Source of the DNA: Flagellimonas aequoris
GTDB taxonomy: Bacteria > Bacteroidota > Bacteroidia > Flavobacteriales > Flavobacteriaceae
Direction: 5' to 3'
DNA length: 64,000 nucleotides
Assembly (NCBI RefSeq): GCF_003584165.1
Contig: NZ_QXFJ01000017.1
Span: 62,001-126,000 of the forward strand
Shown here: piece by piece, positions 1 through 9,643 of the stretch
Numbering within the stretch: the stretch's first letter is position 1
Layout: every line of letters begins with the position of its first letter
The notes under the pieces: model-generated
The model's input: only the letters and a program-made list of their open reading frames with translations
Told to the model about the DNA's origin: nothing
Databases searched by the model: none
Program-made: the position numbers and the translations under genes

Positions 1-981
1 TCCGGTTCTTGACATTACATCATACCAATCAAGGCTTTGATAAATCACATTGGCATTTGAGTTTAATCTGCCATCTGTTCCCACAATTTGGTCATTGGGC
101 ACATCAAATGGATTATATCCCAAAGCGTTGTTAATATTTGCTGAAGCAAAGGCGGGATCCCCTCCTCCTGCACTGGAATTCTTCAAAGCCTCCCACATGG
201 TCTCGTAGTATTGACCTGGTGTCACTTCCGGGTAAAATGGAATAGCCGTGGAAACCAATCCATATTGCATGGAAGCATTTACCTGAACCCCTTCCTTTCT
301 ACCACTCTTGGTGGTGATGATCACGACACCGTTTGCCGCCCTTGAACCATAAAGTGAAGTTGAAGCTGCATCCTTTAAAATAGTGAAGGATGCAATATCT
401 TCTTGATTGATGGTATTCAGTGAGCCTTCATACTGTACACCATCGACAATAAATAAAGGGTTGGTATCCCCATTTAGTGTTCCAACCCCCCTAATCACAA
501 TGCCAGGTGAAGAACCCGGTCCACGCGATGAGATGAACTGCACCCCTGTCGCCTTACCTTCCAGTGCAGCCACGGGGGATGTTACGTTCCTAATGGCTAA
601 ATCTTCTGCACCTACGATACTTGCAGAACCGGTAAAAGCCTCCTTTGTACTTGTTCCATAAGCGGTAACAATTACCTCATCAAGAGCTTGGGCATCCTCC
701 TCCATTTGGACATCGATGGTATTGGAGGTACCTACTGTTCTTTCCACGGTCTTTTGCCCGATGTAACTAAACCGAAGCACACCACCCTGTGCAACACCAA
801 TAGTGTAATTCCCATCAAAATCTGTTTGGGTTCCCGTGGTCGTACCCACTACTAGTACCGAAACTCCCGGCAGCGGTTGACCCGAACCATCAGTCACTTG
901 TCCGGATACCGTTTTTTGTTGCGCATAGGACTGGAATGCACACAGCAAAAGCCCTACACAAATAATCATGTTTCTAAACAT
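1..981 (-). CDS. SusC/RagA-type TonB-dependent outer membrane receptor, N-terminal part
   Basis: Only the first 327 codons lie in the window; the gene continues past its left edge. A signal peptide ending near AFQSYAQ is followed by a carboxypeptidase-regulatory-like beta-sandwich (VSGQVTDGSGQPLPGVSV, then GTQTDFDGNY) and by the TonB plug (VIVTAYG, FTGSASIVGAED, LYGSRAANGVVIITTK). These are the hallmarks of SusC proteins, which import oligosaccharides or peptides across the outer membrane with TonB energy. The ATG at 979-981 is chosen; an in-frame ATG at 967-969 is the alternative. Its SusD partner would be expected beyond the left edge. The substrate cannot be told from this part. Confidence 0.93.
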   Translation of the reverse strand, partial: MFRNMIICVGLLLCAFQSYAQQKTVSGQVTDGSGQPLPGVSVLVVGTTTGTQTDFDGNYTIGVAQGGVLRFSYIGQKTVERTVGTSNTIDVQMEEDAQALDEVIVTAYGTSTKEAFTGSASIVGAEDLAIRNVTSPVAALEGKATGVQFISSRGPGSSPGIVIRGVGTLNGDTNPLFIVDGVQYEGSLNTINQEDIASFTILKDAASTSLYGSRAANGVVIITTKSGRKEGVQVNASMQYGLVSTAIPFYPEVTPGQYYETMWEALKNSSAGGGDPAFASANINNALGYNPFDVPNDQIVGTDGRLNSNANVIYQSLDWYDVMSRTG

Positions 982-1149
982 ATAGAGTTAGTTTTGAGTT
1001 AATGAAGTCATAAAAATATCCGTTCACCAAACAATCTTTTCACTCTTATTAATCAATGACCTTGTTTATGATCTGAACTAACTGTTAATTGAACTGAACA
1101 ACCAAGAACCGTGTCAGAAAAACCAATAAAACATTGATTTACAACAAAA

Positions 1150-1176
1150 AAACCCACAACATATAGTTGTGGGTTT
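1150..1176 (-). terminator. Rho-independent terminator after the alpha/beta hydrolase
   Basis: A perfect 11-bp stem (1150-1160 with 1166-1176) has a 5-nt loop. On the minus strand it is followed by a run of seven T. It separates the operon ending at 1290 from the SusC gene starting at 981. Confidence 0.8.
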
Positions 1177-1289
1177 AAACTATGAAAGGTCTTCAGCTTT
1201 CATTGTAATGGGCATCCCTACATTCCCATGATATCCAAAATAAATTAGACAGGATGGTGTAGCATGAAATGGGATATGTCATTCACATT

Positions 1290-2351
1290 TTAATATGATT
1301 GAACAAAATCAATGATTAGATTCTTGAAATTCGTAGGATCGCTTATGTAGGGTTCATGGCTGGAATTTGGCAAGAGTTCAAAGAATTTATCCCCAACCGG
1401 GGTACCAAAATTGTCAAAAACAGCCCTACCTTCTTCAGGTACGATCAAATCATCATATCTACCCCAGATAAGCAAGGAAGGTAAGGTTATATTGGAAACT
1501 TCACTTATGAGGTTATCCCCTTCTGCATCAGCATTCAATTTATGATTGACAATTTCAAGATTTGTAGACAAAAAAGCTGGAAACGGATTATAGGAAGAAG
1601 CAAACCCTATCCCCAAATACTGTTTAATGGAAATACTGGATTCTTCTTCCGGGATAATGATCTGACCGGGCCATCCAATAAATTCCCTTAATTGGTTCTT
1701 TTGCTCCCTTGTTGTAATTACCGGGTTGGCATCGGCCCATTCCAAAGCGCTTGTCCAGTGTTCAAGCCTATTCCCTTTCCCCAATTCTTCCAGGGCAATA
1801 TTCACCATAAAGGTCCTTCGGTATTGCCAACTCAAATCATAATCAAAGTTATAGGCACCATCCACGGAAATCCACCCATCGATTTTCGACTCTAAATTAT
1901 CATCCATCAAATACTTGGCCCCAATATAGCCCCCAAAACTCGCTCCCATCAAATAAATACTGGGATTGTCATACTTATCCTGTAAGACCGTTACTATGGC
2001 ATCCAGATCCCGTACATATTGTGCAACGGTCAAGGTGCTCTCATCAAAATTGCCTTGTGCATTTCCGCAACCTCTTTGGTCATAATATACCATGGCAAAA
2101 TTTTCCTCCAAACCATCGGACCAATGGAACAGGTCTGCCCTTGCCACGTCCAAGCTAGTCGCCCCGGGACCTCCATTTATATAGATGATGAATTTCTTGG
2201 AACTGGTATTGCCCCTGACCAGCACCGGCAATTCGGTTCCTACAATTTTAACATGGAAGAACGTATCAGCCTCCGTATCCAATTCAAACTTTTCACAAGA
2301 TCCCATAAGCATGGTAAGCAGCAATAGGGTCATATATCGTTTTAAGTCCAT
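1290..2351 (-). CDS. alpha/beta hydrolase lipoprotein
   Basis: A 353-aa protein with a lipoprotein signal (MTLLLLTMLMGSC, Cys19 as the likely lipidated residue), so probably anchored in the periplasm or outer membrane. It has an alpha/beta-hydrolase core: oxyanion-region GGPGAT, the YYDQRGCGNAQG loop typical of proline-iminopeptidase relatives, the nucleophile elbow GASFGG, an acid in LLIWGRYDDLIVP and a late catalytic His in NSSHEPY. It is the last gene of a minus-strand run that begins at the ECF sigma factor (5992) and starts 6 bp after the preceding gene ends. The substrate is unknown. A start at Met7 would also give a valid lipoprotein signal. Confidence 0.85.
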   Translation of the reverse strand: MDLKRYMTLLLLTMLMGSCEKFELDTEADTFFHVKIVGTELPVLVRGNTSSKKFIIYINGGPGATSLDVARADLFHWSDGLEENFAMVYYDQRGCGNAQGNFDESTLTVAQYVRDLDAIVTVLQDKYDNPSIYLMGASFGGYIGAKYLMDDNLESKIDGWISVDGAYNFDYDLSWQYRRTFMVNIALEELGKGNRLEHWTSALEWADANPVITTREQKNQLREFIGWPGQIIIPEEESSISIKQYLGIGFASSYNPFPAFLSTNLEIVNHKLNADAEGDNLISEVSNITLPSLLIWGRYDDLIVPEEGRAVFDNFGTPVGDKFFELLPNSSHEPYISDPTNFKNLIIDFVQSY

Positions 2352-2357
2352 AATAGT

Positions 2358-3092
2358 CTATTTTAATTTTACGTTGATTCCCAGTTCAAGCATGAAGTAT
2401 CCTACCCCTTTTGGAAAGTTTGGTGTGGCATAAAGGAATTGGGGCTTGACAAAAATTCCCATTGGCCATCCTCTATGTGATTTCAATTCCCTACCAAAAG
2501 TGACAAATAAATTTTTTGCCCAATAGTTATGCCCTGCATGGGTCTTCGATACTTCGCCTGTCGCATCCACCTCATATGTATTGGGTACAATAGTCCTCAA
2601 GTATCCCAACCCTGCCCCTATTTCAAAATAATTTCCTTTTGGATTTTGTCTTTTGAACTTCAGTTCAGGAATAGCCATCACCCCTGATTGATATCTCCGA
2701 TGATAGTAAAACCCCACGGTCGGTGAGAGTTCAATTGATTTTTCAATGCGTCGCTCACCACCCCTTCTTCCAGATTTGGATTTTTCCCATTCGGTCAATG
2801 GGTAATCAAATGTTAGTTTTAAACCCGGATGGGTCACCATCTCCCCTAAGTATGAAACGGATATGGATTTGGGCATCATATTTTGGGAAAAGCAACCAAT
2901 CGACGTGAACATCACCATCAACATAACGAAAAACTTAGCAGTACCACATACCTTCCATTGAAATTTGACCGGAACCCAACTTTCAGTTGTCGAAACACCC
3001 TTGTCACTTATCTTAACATATACTTGGTTTCCCTCATGGTAAACTTGAATGGCATCAAGCATCGTTAACCGCTTTTTATTCTTGACTTCCAT
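2358..3092 (-). CDS. outer-membrane barrel-like protein of unknown function with a long N-terminal extension
   Basis: A 244-aa protein. Residues 71-244 show alternating polar/aromatic strands and end in LELGINVKLK, as in small outer-membrane beta-barrels. The signal-peptide-like segment (KFFVMLMVMFTSIGCFSQ) lies only at residues 53-70, after about 50 polar residues. Either translation starts internally near Met57 or the protein has an unusual N-terminal tail. The upstream ATG is 3 bp after the stop of the previous gene, which fits coupled translation from the full-length start. No family was recognised. Confidence 0.6.
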   Translation of the reverse strand: MEVKNKKRLTMLDAIQVYHEGNQVYVKISDKGVSTTESWVPVKFQWKVCGTAKFFVMLMVMFTSIGCFSQNMMPKSISVSYLGEMVTHPGLKLTFDYPLTEWEKSKSGRRGGERRIEKSIELSPTVGFYYHRRYQSGVMAIPELKFKRQNPKGNYFEIGAGLGYLRTIVPNTYEVDATGEVSKTHAGHNYWAKNLFVTFGRELKSHRGWPMGIFVKPQFLYATPNFPKGVGYFMLELGINVKLK

Positions 3093-3095
3093 ACC

Positions 3096-3761
3096 CTATA
3101 TGCTCTTTTTATAACGATTTGAACCTAGGTTAAAAACACCTATTTTGATTCCCAACCCAATTGAAAATCCATTGATGTTACTCAAGGAAGCATTCCTTAA
3201 ATCAATCGCACTGGTAAACCGATATTTGACCCCGGTTTCCAGTTGCAAATACCTTGATATATTGAATAACAGGCTGATGCCGGGTTCAACAAGGAACACT
3301 TCATCAAAATCGTCTTGATTGCGATGTCGATCAGTTCCTTGTTCGGTATAGAAATTATCAACAAATCCAAAGGTTCCACCTCCTAAGAGAATCGGAAAGG
3401 AAACATTGATATTTGAACCTCCAAAGAGGATGGGTTCCACATGAAGTCCTCCATATACCCCAATCAGATCGTTATTGTCCGATAAAGCGGTAGCATACAA
3501 GGTTTGCTCTGAAAATAGAAAGATGGCCCCCAGTCCTATTTCCAATTTTCGATTGGCCACATAGGCCAATTTCAACCCTCCCAAATAGGCATTTTCATTA
3601 TTTAGTTTGCCAAAACCCCCATTGATTCCCAAATAGACCCCATGGACAATATTGTTCCTGTCGTTAAACTCCAAAAACTCTGTGGTTTGAGCCTCCTGCC
3701 CATGAACCATAAGACAAGAAACTACCATAGCCATGACAGCTATTCCTGTTCGTTTTTTCAT
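3096..3761 (-). CDS. small outer-membrane beta-barrel protein (unknown function)
   Basis: The ATG at 3761 (Met-Lys-Lys-Arg) is chosen because it places a signal peptide (MKKRTGIAVMAMVVSCLMVHGQ) at the N-terminus; an in-frame start at 3800 would add 13 polar residues. The 221-aa product alternates short strands such as GVYLGINGGFGKL and KIGVFNLGSN, typical of 8- to 10-stranded barrels. It lies in the same operon as the ECF sigma factor and DUF4097 protein, so it may be part of a sigma-controlled envelope response (inference). No specific family was identified. Confidence 0.65.
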   Translation of the reverse strand: MKKRTGIAVMAMVVSCLMVHGQEAQTTEFLEFNDRNNIVHGVYLGINGGFGKLNNENAYLGGLKLAYVANRKLEIGLGAIFLFSEQTLYATALSDNNDLIGVYGGLHVEPILFGGSNINVSFPILLGGGTFGFVDNFYTEQGTDRHRNQDDFDEVFLVEPGISLLFNISRYLQLETGVKYRFTSAIDLRNASLSNINGFSIGLGIKIGVFNLGSNRYKKSI

Positions 3762-3832
3762 TGATAATAGATTTAAATGATTATTTACTTCTAAGGACAA
3801 AAGTCTGATCCGAAGGTTGCATCACTGGAAAA

Positions 3833-4930
3833 TTAGTCTTCCAAAAGCTTTACGATTCCCTTCTTGCCCTCCACTCTGATTGTACCAAGACCTTTTCCTC
3901 CGGACATCGCTATAATCCTACGCTGGCGGCGGGGTCCAGACCGACCCTCAATGGTAGACTTTACATTCCCAAATGATTTAGGTATTCTCACCACGCCCTC
4001 TTCCAGTGTGGCTTCAAACCGGTAATCAAATTCCTTGGAGTGTATTATTATTTCGGAGGATTCTTCCCATAATCGAAGAGTCGCGGTCGTATCCAGAACT
4101 TCGAATAACTCCAAATCACTTACCTGCAATGACACATCCATCCTAAAGTCTAATTGCCGAATTTCGATATCCGTGAATTTTAGGGTTCCATTCAATTCCT
4201 TTACATGGTCCAAAAACAATTCATCCTTATTGGAGACCACATGAATTTCCTTTGACTCCTTAATTTCAATAGTAGAACCTGTTGAATTTAGCTTGACCAA
4301 ATCTGAATTGTTAAGTTGGATGGAACCATGCTCTATCATCAGGTCTGCAAGACCTATATACTGAGCCTTTAGTTTCCCATACTTCAGATCAATATTGGCA
4401 TAATCCAAGTCCGAATTGACCCAAATACTACCGTGTTCCATTTTAACGTTCAGGTGTCCCTTCCAATCTTCCACCATCAAATCCCCAAACCTATTTTGAA
4501 CAGATAAGGTCAAACCCTTGGGCAACATCACGTTCAAATCGATATTTATTTTACCCGAACCATTATTAACTGACTTTCCCAACCCAAAATACTTGCTGAA
4601 AAAGCTATCACCAAGTTCCTCAATCACCGTCGAAACATTGATTTGATTGGCATTTTGCCCATCAACATCCAAACGAATTCGATCCATAAGGAGATTGGCA
4701 TCCTTTTTTGTCTTGTCTGTGACGGTAACAGCCATAGTAATGAACACCTCATCCTTCTCCCATCCCACCAACTTGATATCACCATAACTGTTTTTGAGGG
4801 TCAAAGTACCTGTGCCCTTTATTTTGTGCAAACTATTGTCGCGACGATAGGCCTTTTCTTGGCCTTTCACCAAATTGGTGGTCACAAGCAGCATGACCAC
4901 ACAAAGCAATCTAAAGTACATAACCTTCAT
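3833..4930 (-). CDS. DUF4097-type exported adhesin-like repeat protein
   Basis: The start is set at 4928-4930, giving a signal peptide (MKVMYFRLLCVVMLLVTTNLVKGQ) and a 365-aa product overlapping the upstream gene by 20 bp; the longer frame upstream of it is antisense-like and charged. The mature part is built of short beta repeats with GDIKLVGW, GDLMVEDW, GSIWVNSDL, GKLKAQYI and GSIQLNNS, the pattern of DUF4097 and related right-handed parallel beta proteins. Such proteins often sit behind ECF sigma/anti-sigma pairs in Bacteroidetes. A role in the envelope is an inference. Confidence 0.75.
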   Translation of the reverse strand: MKVMYFRLLCVVMLLVTTNLVKGQEKAYRRDNSLHKIKGTGTLTLKNSYGDIKLVGWEKDEVFITMAVTVTDKTKKDANLLMDRIRLDVDGQNANQINVSTVIEELGDSFFSKYFGLGKSVNNGSGKINIDLNVMLPKGLTLSVQNRFGDLMVEDWKGHLNVKMEHGSIWVNSDLDYANIDLKYGKLKAQYIGLADLMIEHGSIQLNNSDLVKLNSTGSTIEIKESKEIHVVSNKDELFLDHVKELNGTLKFTDIEIRQLDFRMDVSLQVSDLELFEVLDTTATLRLWEESSEIIIHSKEFDYRFEATLEEGVVRIPKSFGNVKSTIEGRSGPRRQRRIIAMSGGKGLGTIRVEGKKGIVKLLED

Positions 4931-5453
4931 CTTTCTTAAGTTTTTGATCTTGTTCCTCCATTTGATCCAACAACTTCTCCATGAGTTCAATTTTCTTTTT
5001 ATAAAGCTGTATGATTGCAGCAATGACCCGTTGATTATCCAGATTGATTTGTAGCTCGGCCCGAAGCTTTTCATATTCATCATCCAATACTTCCAACGAT
5101 TTTAGAAATTCATCTTTGATGGTTTTGGATAGCCCTTGATGCTCCATTATCAAATGGGTTTGGTAATCGACCAGTCCCTGATAGTACCCATCTATCTCAC
5201 GCAACTCACTAGACTCAAGGTCATTTGGAACTTCCCCAAAACCATTATGGAGAACAAAAAAAACTGAACATCCCACAAGTACCAACAAACTAGCCGCTAT
5301 ACGCCAACCGAAGGACCATTTGGGGAACATCATCCTAACATTCTTGTCATTGTCCAATTCTTGGGAAATAGCGTTCCATAGCTTATCCCTATCGGCTCGA
5401 TGGGTTTCGAACAATTCCGTGTGTTTCCTAATATGTTGTTCAAAACGGTCCAT
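4911..5453 (-). CDS. membrane-anchored anti-sigma-factor-like protein
   Basis: The 180-aa product has about 48 cytoplasmic residues rich in charge (starting MDRFEQHIRKHTELFE), one transmembrane segment (IAASLLVLVGCSVFFVL, near residues 51-68), and a helical C-terminal domain predicted as coiled coil (DNQRVIAAIIQLYKKKIELMEKLL). The stop of the ECF sigma gene and this ATG overlap by one base (TAATG), the normal arrangement for a sigma factor and its regulator. It lacks an obvious zinc-binding HxxxCxxC motif, so the anti-sigma role rests on position and topology. Confidence 0.65.
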   Translation of the reverse strand: MDRFEQHIRKHTELFETHRADRDKLWNAISQELDNDKNVRMMFPKWSFGWRIAASLLVLVGCSVFFVLHNGFGEVPNDLESSELREIDGYYQGLVDYQTHLIMEHQGLSKTIKDEFLKSLEVLDDEYEKLRAELQINLDNQRVIAAIIQLYKKKIELMEKLLDQMEEQDQKLKKDEGYVL

Positions 5454-5992
5454 TAGATTTGCTTTATTATTTTCATCAGACTTTTTTTTGCCCTATGGTA
5501 TTGGGATTTGGATGTCGAGGTCGAAATACCCAAAATCTCCGAAATCTCATCGTGGTCATATCCCTCGATCAGGTACAAGGAAAATATTTGCCTATACCCA
5601 TTGGGAAGCATTGAAATCCCTTTTACCACCTTGGCAATATCCACCAAATCAACCATTTCCTCCTCCTTTTCGGCATAATGCCCAGGGATTTCGGCATAGG
5701 AAACCCACTTGATCTTTTTAGTTTTGAGTTGATTGATACATTTATTGATTACAATTCGCTTTAACCACGCACCAAAACTACTTTCGTATTTAAAGGAGGG
5801 CAGGTACCTGAAGGCATCCGTAAAACCCTCTTGTACCATATCTTCCGCTTCTTCCTTGGAATCCATCATTCGCAATGCGATATTATACATGGCATCCACA
5901 TATAATTCAAACAATTCCTTTTGGGATTTTCGATCCCCATGTTTGCACCTTTCAACAAGGTGCCTGTGCGTAAATCGGATATTTTCATCCAT
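5453..5992 (-). CDS. ECF (sigma-70 family) RNA polymerase sigma factor
   Basis: A 179-aa protein with both ECF domains: region 2 around residues 20-90 (ELYVDAMYNIALRMM, AEDMVQEGFTDAFR, FGAWLKRIVINKC) and region 4 near 120-175 (LPNGYRQIFSLYLIEGYDHDEISEILGISTSTSKSQ). It directs core RNA polymerase to promoters of a stress or envelope regulon. It is first in an operon that continues into the anti-sigma-like, DUF4097, barrel and hydrolase genes, which are plausible targets. Confidence 0.95.
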   Translation of the reverse strand: MDENIRFTHRHLVERCKHGDRKSQKELFELYVDAMYNIALRMMDSKEEAEDMVQEGFTDAFRYLPSFKYESSFGAWLKRIVINKCINQLKTKKIKWVSYAEIPGHYAEKEEEMVDLVDIAKVVKGISMLPNGYRQIFSLYLIEGYDHDEISEILGISTSTSKSQYHRAKKSLMKIIKQI

Positions 5993-6178
5993 GGTTTGCT
6001 ATAAGGACATTATTTTTCCGATGCGCATAACCTTAAAGACAAGATTGTCAAGCCATGGTTGCATGCTCCTATTTTTTTTGGAAATATTCATCTTTAGCAG
6101 ATGTATCAAATACGGATTGTAGGAGTTTGATTTACCCAACACATGGGATACCCATAGTGAAAAACCAGATTCCATAGG

Positions 6179-6925
6179 TCATCTCATGAAGTGATCACAT
6201 GCTTTTTCGAAGGCCTCCTTATACCCATCCGAAACATGGAACTCATTCCCATCCTTCATGATAATTTTGGTCAGGCTGATATTATTGACCAACTCTTTGA
6301 TGTTATGATAATTGAGTATGGTTGATTTATTTATTCTGATAAAATTGTCGGGCAGGACTTTTTCAAGTTTTTTCAATGAAATGCGCAAAACCTTCTTTTC
6401 CCCCTCCATGATAAAATTGGCATAGTACCCTTCTGAACAGATATACTGAATAGTATCCCGTTTTAAAAAGTATTTTTTGACCCCTTCGGGAACAATCAAA
6501 ATATCGGGCTCAGTGAACCTGGATGGGTTGTAGGAGTCTAAAATTTGATGATATCTCTCCTCGTCCATTGAGGTCGCCTTGGTCAGTGCTTTATTGAAGC
6601 GTTCCGCGTTAAAGGGTTTCAACAGGTAATCCATAACTCCAACATCAAAGGCCTTGAGCGCAAAATGATCGTATGCAGTAATGAATATGATACTACCGAA
6701 AAAATGCCCCTTTATGCCTTTGATCACACCGAAGGCATCCCCATCCTTCAATTGAATATCTATCAACAGAATATCAGGTTTGATCTCATTTACGGTCTGT
6801 ATGGCCCCTTTCATGCTCATAGAAGTCCCCATCAATTCCAACATGGGATGTTCATTGATCATTTTGACCACTCTTCTTAAAGAGGGCCCCTCATCATCCA
6901 CAACCACCACTGCATATTTTGTCAT
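6179..6925 (-). CDS. LytTR-family response regulator
   Basis: The 248-aa protein has a receiver domain (acidic pair at D10-D11, phospho-acceptor Asp56 in LLIDIQL, Lys103 in LLKPF) and a C-terminal LytTR DNA-binding domain at about residues 140-245 (YICSEGYYANFIMEG, FIRINKSTILNYHNIKEL). Its ATG overlaps the kinase stop codon by 4 bp, so the two form one operon. Such pairs usually activate a nearby or envelope gene; the target here is not evident. Confidence 0.95.
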   Translation of the reverse strand: MTKYAVVVVDDEGPSLRRVVKMINEHPMLELMGTSMSMKGAIQTVNEIKPDILLIDIQLKDGDAFGVIKGIKGHFFGSIIFITAYDHFALKAFDVGVMDYLLKPFNAERFNKALTKATSMDEERYHQILDSYNPSRFTEPDILIVPEGVKKYFLKRDTIQYICSEGYYANFIMEGEKKVLRISLKKLEKVLPDNFIRINKSTILNYHNIKELVNNISLTKIIMKDGNEFHVSDGYKEAFEKACDHFMR

Positions 6926-7944
6926 GGTAACAAGAGTTCATTGACCACCCATCCTTCCTCTTGGTATATCCTAAAGGAACAACGCTCCGGCCTATAATGC
7001 CTAAGGCGCTTTTTTACATTGGTAAGCCCAAAATTTTCACGGATGGCACTCAGTTTGGCACCATTGTTTCGAATCAATATTTTCTTGTTGCTTGACTCCA
7101 CTTCGACGGTAATGGTCAATTTTCCAGTCATCCCTTTAAACCCATGTTTAATAGCATTCTCCACAATGGGCTGAAGGATCATGACCGGCACCAAAAGATC
7201 ATTGGCCCTATCATCCATTTTCAGGACAAAATCCAATTGATCCTCAAACCTAATTTTTTCGATGCCCATATATTTTTGTAGATTATCCAGTTCTTGGGGC
7301 AAGGGCACCAACTTTCCAAAGTCCGCCCTCAGTGTCATTCGCAGAAAATCACTGAGGTTGATGAGCATGTCCTGGGCCTTTCCCCGATCATCATCCATTA
7401 TGGACACAACACTGTTGAGGGAATTGAACAAAAAATGGGGCTGTAATTGATATTTCAGCAACTGAAGTTTTGAGATGCCAAGTCTGGTTTCCAAGTCCCT
7501 TTTTCGAATCACCTCACGTTTCAGGTTCCTGATAAATTCATACACATAAAGAATTGCCACTTGGAACAAATAATTTTTCAGGATGTTGTTGAAACTTACC
7601 AAAGCAAAATCCTTTAAGCGGGTTCCATAATTAAGGAATGTCCGTTCCACCAATAAGGAGTCAAATAAAAAGATCAACAGTAGATAAATTGATACATATA
7701 AAATTCCATGAACAACTAAAAGAGGAATCCTTATTTGTGGACGAAACCTAATTGAATAATCAAATACCGGAATCAAAAAAGTAAAAAGCATGAGAATCCC
7801 TGTAATGAAGCTCCCCAATGGATAAAGGTACACTTGGGCACTAGTCAAAGTATCGGGATATATCATTTTGGTCAGCAGTAACTGGGACAAAGTCAGCACG
7901 CCCAAAAACAGCCATAGGATGACAATCCATTTTATTCGATTCAT
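6922..7944 (-). CDS. LytS/YehU-type sensor histidine kinase
   Basis: A 340-aa protein with four hydrophobic segments in residues 5-135, then the His_kinase dimerisation motif YQLQPHFLFNSLNS (phospho-acceptor His170) and a GHKL ATPase domain with N-box PIVENAIKHGFKG (Asn263). There is no large periplasmic sensor domain, so signal sensing must be within the membrane segments. It is co-transcribed with the LytTR regulator that follows. Confidence 0.95.
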   Translation of the reverse strand: MNRIKWIVILWLFLGVLTLSQLLLTKMIYPDTLTSAQVYLYPLGSFITGILMLFTFLIPVFDYSIRFRPQIRIPLLVVHGILYVSIYLLLIFLFDSLLVERTFLNYGTRLKDFALVSFNNILKNYLFQVAILYVYEFIRNLKREVIRKRDLETRLGISKLQLLKYQLQPHFLFNSLNSVVSIMDDDRGKAQDMLINLSDFLRMTLRADFGKLVPLPQELDNLQKYMGIEKIRFEDQLDFVLKMDDRANDLLVPVMILQPIVENAIKHGFKGMTGKLTITVEVESSNKKILIRNNGAKLSAIRENFGLTNVKKRLRHYRPERCSFRIYQEEGWVVNELLLP

Positions 7945-8115
7945 ATATTTTTCTTTTAAGCAAGATTAAATGGTTTAAGAGTTCAACTCCTCCTGAATTA
8001 TGAATTCAAAAGATGTTTAGAAAGTTGAACCCACCTTGATTTATCAACATGTTCAATAGATAAAAGGCCAATAAGGCCAACATTTCGAGAAGCTTTTAGC
8101 TATGCAATGACTTTA

Positions 8116-8149
8116 AAAGGGGCAGTACCAATTCATGGACTGCCCCTTT
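8116..8149 (-). terminator. terminator of the SusC/SusD operon
   Basis: An 11-bp GC-rich stem (8116-8126 with 8139-8149) has a 12-nt loop. On the minus strand it is followed by TTTTAAAG. It lies 33 bp after the SusD stop codon. Confidence 0.75.
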
Positions 8150-8181
8150 ACCAACTCAATCAAAAAATGCTAACTAACTAT

Positions 8182-9633
8182 CTAATACAAATCCCAGAAC
8201 AACTTCGTGCCTAGCTGATCTCCTCCTATCGCACTGGCAGCAGCTTCCCTATTGGCATTGTTCCTATTCTGTTCATCGATGGGATAGGTCAATCGAACCG
8301 GAATATCATCCAAGGTAAGTTGTGGTGCCTCATTTAGAACAGGATAATCAAACCTTCTCCACTGCAACCAACTCTCTTGCCCCCTATTAAAGAGTGCAAT
8401 CCACATTTGGGTGCCTATTTTCTGTTTAAAATCACCTTCGGCGGTGGCATAGGCCACTTCAGGCTTAGCCAAATACAAAGCTGCTTCCTCATCTGTGAGT
8501 CCCCAATAGGTAAAGGATGCCCTTATGGCCTCATTATAAAATGCATCGGGTGTACCCCCTACATTAAACCCTCGAGCAGCCGCATCTGCCATTAGGAACA
8601 TAATTTCTGAATAGTCCATGATATTCCCGGGAAGATCTGGTTCAGAGAAAAGGTCTCCGAAATGCGAAGTGGTATCAAAATCACCTCCAGCACCATATTC
8701 GCCACCCACAAATTCTCCATCAATAGCGTTTGAAAAGAAGATATCCCTTCGTGGGTCTTCCAAATCATTCAACGCATCTACAATGGTATTGGCCATGAAA
8801 TAATCACTTCTTCCACTCAACACCAAATCGTTCCACAGTGGGTTGTTTGCCGGTGGAGCGTCAGCGTATAAGAGCACCGCATTGTCTTCGTTACTTTGAA
8901 AAACAAAACTGGAAGCTTCTTCCGCCAAGGTCTTGGCCATGGATTCATCCACATCGGACAAGGTCATGGCCAGTTTAAACTTCAAAGAGTTACCGAACTT
9001 GATCCATTTACCGGTATCGCCACCATAAATCAAGTCAGCGCCTCCAAAACTATCATAACCGGAATCCAGTGCTGACAATGCATTATCAATCCTCGACACC
9101 AGGTCCATATAAATTGTTGAAGCATCGTCATATTTGGGCGTAAGATTTTCACCATCAAGTGCCTCACTGTAGGGCACATCCCCAAAAGCATCCACCAATT
9201 GCCCTATAGTATAGGACTCCAACAATTCAATGATCGCCCATCTGTTGTCCTTGATTTTCAATTCTGTGGGAGAAACATAAGCACCAGGAGCTTCAAGCTC
9301 CTGTTTTGCAGTTTCAAAATCTATCAACACATCCCGATACAAGGTTCTCCAATAATTACTGGGAATAGTTCGACTCTGAAAATTATACTGACTCTGTTGT
9401 GTATAAATTGGGGATGACACATATTGGGTCAAAAATCGAAATATATTGTTGTTGATACTAATGGAGGAATTTATGTCCACCAAATTGCGTTGTGCATTCG
9501 AAAAGAAGAGCTCATCCGGTACATTGGCCGTTGGGTTCTTCGGGTCATTGTTCAATTCAGATAATTTCTCATCCTTGGAGCATGAAGAACAAAGGACAAG
9601 TCCTATCAATCCTGTAATGATATATTTTTTCAT
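8182..9633 (-). CDS. SusD/RagB-family outer membrane lipoprotein
   Basis: A 483-aa surface lipoprotein. The signal peptide ends in LVLCSSC with Cys18 as the likely lipid attachment site. The body is the helical TPR-like fold of the SusD-like_2 group (YWRTLYRDVLIDFETAKQ, IYMDLVSRIDNALSAL, WIKFGNSLKFKLAMTLS, EIMFLMADAAARGF, WIALFNRGQESWLQWRRFDYP). It captures substrate and forms the lid of the SusC transporter encoded 10 bp upstream. No glycoside hydrolase lies next to it, so the ligand could be a peptide or glycan. Confidence 0.97.
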   Translation of the reverse strand: MKKYIITGLIGLVLCSSCSKDEKLSELNNDPKNPTANVPDELFFSNAQRNLVDINSSISINNNIFRFLTQYVSSPIYTQQSQYNFQSRTIPSNYWRTLYRDVLIDFETAKQELEAPGAYVSPTELKIKDNRWAIIELLESYTIGQLVDAFGDVPYSEALDGENLTPKYDDASTIYMDLVSRIDNALSALDSGYDSFGGADLIYGGDTGKWIKFGNSLKFKLAMTLSDVDESMAKTLAEEASSFVFQSNEDNAVLLYADAPPANNPLWNDLVLSGRSDYFMANTIVDALNDLEDPRRDIFFSNAIDGEFVGGEYGAGGDFDTTSHFGDLFSEPDLPGNIMDYSEIMFLMADAAARGFNVGGTPDAFYNEAIRASFTYWGLTDEEAALYLAKPEVAYATAEGDFKQKIGTQMWIALFNRGQESWLQWRRFDYPVLNEAPQLTLDDIPVRLTYPIDEQNRNNANREAAASAIGGDQLGTKLFWDLY

Positions 9634-9643
9634 TCTTGTTTTC